Assembly: GCA_944321715.1 (NCBI GenBank)
Contig: CALUMJ010000023.1
Location: 1-42,711 of the forward strand
Direction: 5' to 3'
DNA: 42,711 nt
Source of the DNA: an uncultured Muribaculaceae bacterium
Lineage (GTDB): Bacteria; Bacteroidota; Bacteroidia; Bacteroidales; Muribaculaceae
The position numbers and the translations under genes were made by a program. Within the stretch, counting starts at the first letter, position 1. Every line of letters begins with the position of its first letter. The notes beneath the pieces were generated by a model. The model did not search any database. It was not told the origin of the DNA and worked only from the letters and a program-made list of their open reading frames with translations. Shown here in pieces: positions 17,771-24,946 of this stretch.

Positions 17771-19114
17771 ATGGACATGAAAACCTTTGGCAAATTTAAA
17801 TCACTATCGATGCTGATATGCCTCATATTATGTGTGGCACAAGAAATCCAAGCACAAACATACGACCCTATGCGTAACATCGACGACTATCCTGGGCTGG
17901 AGTTAGGCGAATTATGGTACAGCGGCTCCATCCACGACATCAATCGCACTAATACCATATCTCCTATCGATGACACATTAAGTGGCGAAGTGAGAATCCC
18001 TGGGTTGGTTACGCTTCGAGGGCATTCATATCCAGCAAGCTGGCCATACTGCGACATAGAAACAGCAACAGGCTTCAATAAGTGCAAAGGCATAACATCT
18101 GTGATATTTGAATATCAAACTGTGACCTATGAATTTGGAACGGTTGAAACAAATATTGCTGACATGGAAGAAGACTCTGCATTTTATGCCCTGCCGCAAC
18201 TGACATACGCAAAAATAACAGAAGTAACGCCATACTCATTTGCCGACTGCCCGAAATTGTCACGAGTGGCTTTATTTAACAGAACCGGAATGGTTGTCAA
18301 TACCAAGGGATTTGCAAATTGCCATAGCTTGGAATCCATCGAAGGGAACTATACATACATATCGGCAAGCGACAGTGCATTTATCAACTGCACATCGCTC
18401 AATATCGATTTCGACAAATCGACTATCAATTCTTGCAAAAAATCGGCATTCGAGAATTGCACTTCTCTCACAGGTTGCGCAAGAATCACCGATAGGACTA
18501 TTGGCGAAAAAGCATTCTATGGCTGCAAGAGCCTAAATGGCATTGCCTTAGATACAAATGTTGAAGAAATCGAAAATTCGGCATTTGAGAACTGCACATC
18601 GCTCACCGATGCCGTAATCGACGTTTCGATAATCGGACAAAGGGCATTTGCGGGCTGCACGAGTCTGCACAGCATCACATTAGGCTCACGCACAGAAGAG
18701 GTCGGGGATTATGCTTTCGCCGAATGCAGTGCTATTGCCGATGTTTACTGCATGAGCTTGGAACCTCCTGTGGCAAACAACAATTTCATGACCGACTACA
18801 CTGCGACACTGCATATACCCACAGGAACTGGCGAGAAATACCGCATTGCACCGGGATGGCGCAATTTCACCAACATCGTGGAAGACATTGACCCGACAGT
18901 CGGTGTAGCTGGGGTCACACAAAGCAACATTTCCATTGAAGCTATCGGTACAAAAATCATAATTTCGGGAAACGACGACAATGATTCCATATCGGTTTAC
19001 GACATCGCCGGCCGACAGGTTTATCGTGGCCATGACAACGAAATAAACTTACCAGGCAGCGGAATCTACATCGTCAACATCAACAAGATGACCCAAAAGG
19101 TCATAATCAAATAA
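17771..19114 (+). CDS. BspA-like leucine-rich repeat protein with T9SS tail
   Basis: The 447-residue protein has a signal peptide (KSLSMLICLILCVAQEIQA, cleavage near residue 29 before QTYD). Its central array of LRR_5/BspA-type repeats (about 150-345) has units such as AFENCTSLTDAVID, AFYGCKSLNGIAL and AFAGCTSLHSITLG, each about 22-23 residues. The last 75 residues fit a type IX secretion type A sorting domain: SISVYDIAGRQVYRG, then GSGIYIVNINKMTQKVIIK. This predicts export through the T9SS and surface attachment or release. BspA-type proteins bind host or bacterial surfaces. The actual start may be ATG 17771 or 17777. No T9SS gene lies in the window. Confidence 0.88.
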   Translation: MDMKTFGKFKSLSMLICLILCVAQEIQAQTYDPMRNIDDYPGLELGELWYSGSIHDINRTNTISPIDDTLSGEVRIPGLVTLRGHSYPASWPYCDIETATGFNKCKGITSVIFEYQTVTYEFGTVETNIADMEEDSAFYALPQLTYAKITEVTPYSFADCPKLSRVALFNRTGMVVNTKGFANCHSLESIEGNYTYISASDSAFINCTSLNIDFDKSTINSCKKSAFENCTSLTGCARITDRTIGEKAFYGCKSLNGIALDTNVEEIENSAFENCTSLTDAVIDVSIIGQRAFAGCTSLHSITLGSRTEEVGDYAFAECSAIADVYCMSLEPPVANNNFMTDYTATLHIPTGTGEKYRIAPGWRNFTNIVEDIDPTVGVAGVTQSNISIEAIGTKIIISGNDDNDSISVYDIAGRQVYRGHDNEINLPGSGIYIVNINKMTQKVIIK

Positions 19115-19132
19115 CCCCATAACCACGTTTTT

Positions 19133-19209
19133 TTCATTTAAAGCGGCACTGGGGCGGCGAAGCCGTCCATCATAGAGGCTATCGCATGGGTTAAATGAAA
19201 AAGCCGTGC
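19133..19209 (+). repeat. REP-like element, GGGGCGGCGAAGCCGTCC family, copy 1
   Basis: TTTCATTTAA (19133-19142) and TTAAATGAAA (19191-19200) are perfect inverted 10-mers around a GGGCGGC-GAA-GCCGTCC hairpin. Bases 19149-19209 match 40714-40774 over most of their length, including the ATAGA, GTTAAATGAAA/GCTAAATGAAA and AGCCGTG blocks. It sits 19 bases after the LRR gene stop and could also help terminate transcription. Confidence 0.7.
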
Positions 19210-19251
19210 CCCATAACCGCTATACGTCACTGAAATATTTGTGTATATAAT

Positions 19252-19352
19252 GAGGGTGTATCAAAATTCAGGTACACCCTCTTATCACAACTTATCTGTA
19301 AAAAAATGCCACAAGAGGGCGCATCAAATATTCCTCAATTTGATACACCCTC
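19252..19352 (+). repeat. Inverted pair of the GGTGTATCAAAAT motif
   Basis: GAGGGTGTATCAAAATT (19252-19268) and its near reverse complement (AATTTGATACACCCTC, 19337-19352) face each other across about 70 bases. Between them TACACCCTCTT and AAGAGGGCGCA also pair imperfectly. Confidence 0.7.
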
Positions 19353-19557
19353 GATGATAGTTCGAATGCAACAGTAATATGCTGTAAATGTGGCAGTAAC
19401 GAAGGTGTATCAAAATAGCGATGTCTGAAACAATCAGCAATTACAGACCGACGATTTTGTAGAGCCGTCATATTATGGCGGCTCGTTACTACCACATTTA
19501 CAGCATATTACTGTTGCATTCGAGCTGTCATCGAGCCGCCATGATATGACGGCTCTA
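19351..19557 (+). repeat. Long inverted repeat with REP palindromes
   Basis: The 52 bases 19351-19402 match the reverse complement of 19483-19534 at 49 positions. Between them are GGTGTATCAAAAT (19404-19416) and the palindrome TAGAGCCGTCATA/TTATGGCGGCT (19460-19483). A mirrored copy of that palindrome (GAGCCGCCATGATATGACGGCTCTA, split at its centre) follows at 19533-19557. A single strand could fold into a long cruciform with secondary hairpins. A third, more diverged arm is at 6752-6802. Confidence 0.85.
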
Positions 19558-19768
19558 CAACAAGGTTTTTCGCGAGTGGATATAATCGTTCTCGTTACGT
19601 GATAGAAAATTTAGTTGTCTTTAAGTGTATAGTGGTGAATATTAGATGATTAATAAGGGTTAAGATAGACTTTTTTCTGACTGTAAATTGTCGTGGTTCA
19701 TAACCAAACGTGTAATTTTGTAAAGCGAGATATATAAGTTATTGTCAAATCAAATCAGACTTCAAAGT

Positions 19769-21904
19769 ATGAAAAAATTCTTGACTTGCATATTGGCTGG
19801 GATGATTGACGCATCTGTGACGATGGCGCAGGATGTGGCCCAAATGGCCGAAACGGTTGCAATGGACAGCGTGGAGCTTGAAGAGCTTGTGGTAAAGGAG
19901 TCGCTCGTGAAGCACACGGCAAATGGCGACACCTACAAAGTGACCGAAACGATGCGCCGCGGCGTGGACGGCACCTTGCAGCTGCTGGGGAGGCTGCCGG
20001 GAGTGACGTATGACAACGTGGCCAACAGCATCACCGTGCGCAACAACTCGAAGGTGCAAATCATAGTCAATGGCAACCCTGTAGATGCGAACTACCTGAA
20101 TGCGCTCCCCACAGAGCGCATCGACAGGGTGGAGGTCGTGTATGTGCCGTCGGCACGGTACACCACGGCCGGCTACCGCTATGTGATTGACATAAAGCTG
20201 AAACCCGAATACCGCGGGCATGACATTTATGTGGGCAACTTCATGATGGTGTCGGCCGGCGACAACAACGGCGACGACGTAGTGGCCAACGAGCAGCCAC
20301 AGGCCATGTATATGTATTCGGGCGACAAGGTTGACTTCAATGCGGGCTACGTGTTTGGCGAAATCAACTGGAACTACCCCCTCTCATACACCAAGTCGTA
20401 CCCGGGCATCACCGACATCTTCACCGACGGATATGACGAAAAAAATCCCAACGACCACAATCACAACCGCACACATGCCGCATACGCCGGGCTCGACTGG
20501 CACATTAAGCCCGAACAGACACTCTCGCTGCGCGCAAGGTATGAGAATATAGACCTTGGGCGCACACTTGAAAACCGCATCCACGCCACCGATGCCGCTG
20601 GCATGGAACGTGTGCAGGACGAAGTGACGGTGAGCGACCAGCAGTCGGATCAATTTACCGGGGCGATGATTTACCGCGGCAACTTCAATGAGAAGTGGAA
20701 CATATACGCATCGTTGGGCTATGACCGCTGGAACGCCGACGCACTTAACAGCTATTCGTTGGTCGGCAGCTATGCAAGCGAGAACTTGTACCATAATACT
20801 CGTGATTACCTGAGTGGAACATTCGACCTCACCTATTCTTTCTCCGACGCGATGAGCCTGAACGTGGGCTACACTGGCACATGGAACCGATATGACACGC
20901 ACCTGAAGGCCAGCGACCTGCTTGTGGCACAAAGCATCGACAGCCGCCACCAGGCATACGCCTACTATGACTATATGCCGCTGCCCGACTTGCTGCTACA
21001 CGTCGGTACGGGAGTGGAATACATCGGACGCAGCGGGCTTGACGGCGTTGACCGTGACTATTGGAATCTGCTGCCGCAGGCCACGCTCACCTACCTGCCA
21101 AGCGAAACGGTGCAGCTCATCGCCGATTACAAGACTCGGATGGACTATCCCCTCCAATACCAACTTTCGACGGCAGGCTACGACATCGACAGCCTGATGC
21201 GCTACGAGGGCAACCCGCTGCTCGCCCCGGCACGGACGCACACGGTGTCGCTGTCGGTGGGCGTGGGCGAGTCGTTCTACGCATCGGTGGAATACAACAC
21301 CACGCACGACTTTATGTCAGAATGGTATGCGCCGCTCGACGACGGTCGGTTCCTATCGACGTTTGGCAACGCCCGTTACCACAATTTCAAGGTGATGGCG
21401 GGATATGACTGGGAAATATCGAAATACGTCACGTGGAGCAATACCGTGCAATTGGGCTACGACAAAATCAGGCTTGGCAGCATATCACGCGACCGCACCA
21501 ATTTCTGCATGGTGAGCGAGCTGCGCTACTGGCTCTCGCCATGGAAGATGCAATTCTCGGGAACATATTCACGTGGCATGGAGCGCACTCCGCAGCTGCA
21601 AGGGTGGAGCGACTACGGGCAAGATATGTGGCAATTGTCGGCTCAGAAGGCATTCCTTGAGGGCAAGCTCGCCGTTTCGCTCATCTACATCCCACCGTTG
21701 CACCTTGGTGTTCGTGGGCACCAGCGCAGCTGCGTGGAAACACCGTTCTACCACACCATGCAGTCGCTCAACCTCAATACCTACGACAACATGGTGCTCG
21801 TACGGCTCCAATTCCGCTTTAGCACTGGCAAGCTGCGTAACAGGGCGCTGCAAGACAATTTCGATACCACCAAGGAACAAAAGAAGGACCGAGGCCTTAT
21901 GTAG
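19769..21904 (+). CDS. Outer-membrane beta-barrel family protein (TonB-receptor-like)
   Basis: Starting at ATG 19769, the 711-residue protein has a signal peptide (MKKFLTCILAGMIDASVTMA, then QDVAQ). A plug-like domain follows at about residues 60-135: LQLLGRLPGVTYDN, KVQIIVNGNPV and IDRVEVVYVPSARYT. A large barrel of aromatic strands runs to near the end (YAGLDWHIKPEQTLSLRARYE; MSLNVGYTGTWNRY; LVRLQFRFSTGK). This is the layout of the OMP_b-brl_3 family of Bacteroidota, relatives of TonB-dependent receptors without the carboxypeptidase-like N-terminal domain. The substrate is unknown and no SusD partner is present. A further start (TTG 19742) would extend it by nine residues but lacks support. 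Confidence 0.85.
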   Translation: MKKFLTCILAGMIDASVTMAQDVAQMAETVAMDSVELEELVVKESLVKHTANGDTYKVTETMRRGVDGTLQLLGRLPGVTYDNVANSITVRNNSKVQIIVNGNPVDANYLNALPTERIDRVEVVYVPSARYTTAGYRYVIDIKLKPEYRGHDIYVGNFMMVSAGDNNGDDVVANEQPQAMYMYSGDKVDFNAGYVFGEINWNYPLSYTKSYPGITDIFTDGYDEKNPNDHNHNRTHAAYAGLDWHIKPEQTLSLRARYENIDLGRTLENRIHATDAAGMERVQDEVTVSDQQSDQFTGAMIYRGNFNEKWNIYASLGYDRWNADALNSYSLVGSYASENLYHNTRDYLSGTFDLTYSFSDAMSLNVGYTGTWNRYDTHLKASDLLVAQSIDSRHQAYAYYDYMPLPDLLLHVGTGVEYIGRSGLDGVDRDYWNLLPQATLTYLPSETVQLIADYKTRMDYPLQYQLSTAGYDIDSLMRYEGNPLLAPARTHTVSLSVGVGESFYASVEYNTTHDFMSEWYAPLDDGRFLSTFGNARYHNFKVMAGYDWEISKYVTWSNTVQLGYDKIRLGSISRDRTNFCMVSELRYWLSPWKMQFSGTYSRGMERTPQLQGWSDYGQDMWQLSAQKAFLEGKLAVSLIYIPPLHLGVRGHQRSCVETPFYHTMQSLNLNTYDNMVLVRLQFRFSTGKLRNRALQDNFDTTKEQKKDRGLM

Positions 21905-21928
21905 CCGCCTCATTCCATGCACCATAAG

Positions 21929-21966
21929 GGGGCTGTGCCGTAAAAAAACAATTACGGTGCAGCCCC
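21929..21966 (+). terminator. Hairpin after the barrel receptor gene
   Basis: GGGGCTGTGCCGTAA / TTACGGTGCAGCCCC pairs over 15 positions with two mismatches, 25 bases after the stop. There is no clean T run after it, so termination is likely but not certain. Confidence 0.6.
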
Positions 21967-22061
21967 TGCAATGTTGCTCCACGACCCACTTCGATGCACA
22001 ATTATCGTTTCGGCGCAGTTCCCCTCTTGCGCCCAATAATGTCCGGCGGCGGTATTCCAGA

Positions 22062-22093
22062 CTTGCATTTCTAAATGATAATCGTTAATTTTG
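22062..22093 (+). promoter_or_regulatory. Probable promoter of the TPR/HTH gene
   Basis: CTTG at 22062-22065 (one mismatch to TTTG), 20 bases, then TAATTTTG at 22086-22093. The ATG is 46 bases downstream. Confidence 0.6.
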
Positions 22094-22138
22094 TTTTTAA
22101 TTGAAACGTACAACCTCGATTAGACAAACAAATCACCA

Positions 22139-23785
22139 ATGGCAACCAGATTATTCATTACAATATTTTCGACAATGGCCGTGTTGTTGCTTGCTTGCAC
22201 CCAGCACTCGGCCACCGATGAAAGGCTGTCGTCGGTCGAAGCCATGATGCACGACCACCCCGACTCGGCACTCGCAATACTCGAAAAATTCCCACACGAC
22301 TCTCTATTCACCGACGAGCAGCGCGCCCTGCATGCCCTGCTACTGACGCAAGCCCGCGACAAAAACTATTATTACGAAACAACCGATAGCATGATTAGCA
22401 TTGCGCTGTCGTATTATGGTGATTCTAATGATGACTATCATAAAATGCTGGCATTCTTTTATATGGGCTGTATAAAATTTTATTGTAACGATTTGTCGTT
22501 GAGTATAATAAATTATACCAAAGCCGAGAAGATTGCTCAGAAAATAAATGATTGGTTTTATTTGGGTATGATATATCAAGGAATGTCGTATGTTTACAGC
22601 AATGTTTACAACAGCACAGAACAATTGTCGTATGCTGAACTATCTTACGATGCTTTTAAAAAATACGACGACGTTTCATATACTATGTATGCTTTAAAAG
22701 ATTTAAGTATGGCATATAATAACACGATGGAATATGAAAAGGCTGTAAACATTGCAAAGCAGGTAATAGATTCGGCTATAAAAATGCAGGATTCTACATT
22801 GCTTGTTGAATCTTTGCGGATTGCTGCAACATCATCTTATGCACAGAAGAAATCGAGAGAGGCGTTATCGTTTTACAGCAAGTTACAAGAGGTGGGCGGA
22901 AATAATTCCCTGCATCTTAGAGATATTCAAAACATGGCTGAGTCTTATGCACAAATAGGTGATAATCATAAGTCTGATTCAATAATGCAATATTGTTTAG
23001 ACTACAATTTTATTTCAGAAGAAATACCACCAATAATATATGAAATGAGAGGTGACTATAAAAGTGCATATTATTCACTGGAAAAAGAATCGGAGTTGCA
23101 AGATAGTATAATTTGGGGGCTTGTATGCCAAAAAGTAACAAAAGCCGTTGCTGACTATAACAAGCACGAGCAGCAGGCAAAAGATGAAATGATAAGGTTG
23201 GAACGCGCCATATTTGTTTTCATAGTTATTGTTATGGTTATTATGATAGTAGTTGCGGTTTACATAGCCAAAATAAAATTTAAGCTACAAAAAAAGAAAG
23301 AGGAAAATGTCATACTTGCCGTACAAAATCTTTCAGAAGAAATAAAGTTGAAAGAGGTGCAAAACTCTGAAATTAGAAGTTCAATGTTTAAATTGCTGAC
23401 AAAACAATTTGAAAGCATTGAAGAACTATGCTTGATTTATTATGAATGTAAAGATACCCCAAAAGAACAAAAGAAAATCTATGACAGGGTGAAATGTCTT
23501 ATTAACAATCTAAGTAAAGATGCTAAAACTATAAAGGAATTAGAAGAGAATGTAAATATGTATGCCGATGGTTTAATGAGCAAGTTCCGCAATCAATTCC
23601 CCGAATTGAAAGAAAGTGATTGCATGTTATATTTATATTCAATTGCAGGTTTTTCTGCACGAGCGATTAGCATTCTTATCGGTGAAAAGATAGAAGTTGT
23701 ATATAACAGGAAATCTCGCTTGAAAACCAAAATTAAAAATTCAAAATCTGAAAATAAAACGTTGTTTTTAAATTATCTTGGATAA
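22139..23785 (+). CDS. TPR-transmembrane-HTH regulator
   Basis: The 548 residues start with a lipoprotein-like signal (MATRLFITIFSTMAVLLLAC, Cys20). Helical TPR-like repeats follow from about 30 to 340 (SALAILEKF, YMGCIKFYCNDLSLSIINYTKAEKIAQ, EYEKAVNIAKQVIDSAI). One strongly hydrophobic helix spans about 357-380, then a coiled coil (KLQKKKEENVILAVQNLSEEIKLKEVQ). The C-terminal winged or LuxR-like helix-turn-helix (about 495-540, LYLYSIAGFSARAISILIGEKIEVVYNRKSRLKTKIK) resembles those of Bacteroides TPR regulators. The likely topology is a periplasmic sensor with a cytoplasmic DNA-binding end. Base composition changes abruptly near 22380: the first 80 codons are GC-rich like the neighbours and the rest is AT-rich. 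Its target may be the adjacent barrel gene, which is inference. Confidence 0.82.
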   Translation: MATRLFITIFSTMAVLLLACTQHSATDERLSSVEAMMHDHPDSALAILEKFPHDSLFTDEQRALHALLLTQARDKNYYYETTDSMISIALSYYGDSNDDYHKMLAFFYMGCIKFYCNDLSLSIINYTKAEKIAQKINDWFYLGMIYQGMSYVYSNVYNSTEQLSYAELSYDAFKKYDDVSYTMYALKDLSMAYNNTMEYEKAVNIAKQVIDSAIKMQDSTLLVESLRIAATSSYAQKKSREALSFYSKLQEVGGNNSLHLRDIQNMAESYAQIGDNHKSDSIMQYCLDYNFISEEIPPIIYEMRGDYKSAYYSLEKESELQDSIIWGLVCQKVTKAVADYNKHEQQAKDEMIRLERAIFVFIVIVMVIMIVVAVYIAKIKFKLQKKKEENVILAVQNLSEEIKLKEVQNSEIRSSMFKLLTKQFESIEELCLIYYECKDTPKEQKKIYDRVKCLINNLSKDAKTIKELEENVNMYADGLMSKFRNQFPELKESDCMLYLYSIAGFSARAISILIGEKIEVVYNRKSRLKTKIKNSKSENKTLFLNYLG

Positions 23786-24015
23786 TATAGTGATTATAAA
23801 TTGTTTATACTTAAACAGGCAAAATGTAATCTATAGTTCGTTAAAAATTAGCTAATCGGCTAAGCGACAACCGCCACAGAACCAGCTGGAACTTGGCGGC
23901 TGAGCGGGACGGGGTGTGAAAGTGCTATGAGGTGTGGCGGCTTTTCGGGGGGATTGTCGTGGTACTTCGGGGGTTTTTGTGTAATTTTGCACCATCGTTT
24001 TAAACAATATTGGTT
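23786..24015. other. Gap with panB -7 box
   Basis: No gene is seen. The left half is AT-rich like the regulator gene. The right half turns GC-rich and holds a hairpin-prone stretch (ACCGCCA...TGGCGGCT around CCAGCTGG, 23868-23902). TAATTTTG at 23982-23989 is a full -7 match 26 bases before the panB ATG. Confidence 0.5.
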
Positions 24016-24837
24016 ATGTCAACTTATACAGCTGAAGATAAACGCAAAGTCACCACGCACCGCCTCATCGAGATGAAGCAGCGCGGCGAAAAGATTTCGA
24101 TGCTCACGGCATACGACTATTCGATGGCCAAGCTCATCGACGAGGCAGGAATGGACGTGATACTCGTGGGCGACTCGGCCTCGAATGTCATGGCCGGCAA
24201 TATCACAACGTTGCCAATGACGCTCGACCAGATGATTTATCACGGCAAGTCGGTGGTGAAGGCTGTCAACCGTGCCTTGGTGGTGGTGGATATGCCTTTC
24301 GGCACGTATCAGGGCAATCCGTTGGAGGCATTGTCGTCGGCAGTGAGAATCATGAAGGAAACTCATGCCGACTGTGTGAAAATCGAGGGTGGCGTGGAAA
24401 TACGCGATTCAATCGAGAAAATTCTGTGTGCCGGAATCCCGGTGATGGGGCATCTCGGGCTTACGCCGCAGTCGATTAACAAATTCGGCACCTACGCCGT
24501 GCGCGCCCGTGAGAAGGCCGAGGCCGACAAGCTCATCAGCGATGCGCACATGTTGCAAGAGATTGGTTGTTTTGCACTTGTGCTTGAGAAAATCCCCGCT
24601 GTGCTTGCCAAGCAGGTGGCCGAAGAGCTGGAAATACCAGTCATCGGTATCGGTGCCGGTGGCGGTGTCGATGGACAAGTGCTGGTGATGCACGACATGC
24701 TGGGCATCAACATGGGATTTTCGCCGCGCTTCCTGCGCCGCTATGCTTCAATAGGCTCGACCATCATCGAGGCTGTGGGCAACTACATCAACGACGTGAA
24801 GAGCGGAGATTTCCCCAACGAGAAAGAGCAATATTAG
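24016..24837 (+). CDS. panB: 3-methyl-2-oxobutanoate hydroxymethyltransferase
   Basis: PanB adds a hydroxymethyl group from 5,10-methylene-THF to 2-oxoisovalerate to give ketopantoate, the first step towards pantothenate. The 273 residues carry the metal-binding VGDSASNVM (51-59), [10 protein letters not shown] (about 90-99) with the second Asp, VKIEGG (about 124-129) with the substrate Lys, [17 protein letters not shown] with the catalytic Glu, and [15 protein letters not shown]. The ATG at 24016 is preferred over the TTG two codons earlier. The gene stands alone, with a terminator at 24861-24900; panC and panD are not in the window. CoaX at 2195 uses the downstream product. Confidence 0.97.
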   Translation: MSTYTAEDKRKVTTHRLIEMKQRGEKISMLTAYDYSMAKLIDEAGMDVILVGDSASNVMAGNITTLPMTLDQMIYHGKSVVKAVNRALVVVDMPFGTYQGNPLEALSSAVRIMKETHADCVKIEGGVEIRDSIEKILCAGIPVMGHLGLTPQSINKFGTYAVRAREKAEADKLISDAHMLQEIGCFALVLEKIPAVLAKQVAEELEIPVIGIGAGGGVDGQVLVMHDMLGINMGFSPRFLRRYASIGSTIIEAVGNYINDVKSGDFPNEKEQY

Positions 24838-24860
24838 AAATTCGCAGTAAAATGTAATTA

Positions 24861-24900
24861 TTGCGCAAGCCACATTACAATGCATGGTGGTTTGCGCAAT
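24861..24900 (+). terminator. panB terminator
   Basis: ATTGCGCAAGCCAC (from about 24859) pairs with GTGGTTTGCGCAAT (24887-24900) over 14 positions with one G-T pair, followed by CTTTTTATT. The 3' arm contains the TTTG used as -33 box of the next gene. Confidence 0.85.
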
Positions 24901-24922
24901 CTTTTTATTCTTCGTAACTTTA
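24891..24922 (+). promoter_or_regulatory. Possible yfhO promoter inside the panB terminator
   Basis: TTTG at 24891-24894, 20 bases, then TAACTTTA at 24915-24922 (last base off consensus). The ATG at 24947 lies 24 bases on. Confidence 0.5.
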
Positions 24923-24946
24923 CGGCGCACAATTACTATAGATTTC

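Larger units (their letters stand above)
19115..19768. other. 654-base non-coding repeat island
   Basis: No gene is visible. The left two thirds (19133-19557) are nested inverted repeats described separately. The rest (19558-19768) is AT-rich and holds the -7 box TAATTTTG at 19713-19720 for the downstream barrel gene, with an ATTG at 19687-19690 as the nearest -33-like box (22-base spacing). Confidence 0.7.

Noticed and set aside
19351-19557. CRISPR array or tRNA-like structure
   Set aside because: The repeats are inverted and unevenly spaced, with no regular spacers and no cas genes. The TTCGAA bases belong to the repeat arm and no cloverleaf can be drawn.
23860-23980. Possible structured RNA upstream of panB
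   Set aside because: Short GC-rich pairings exist, but I could not draw a coherent fold or match a known riboswitch class.
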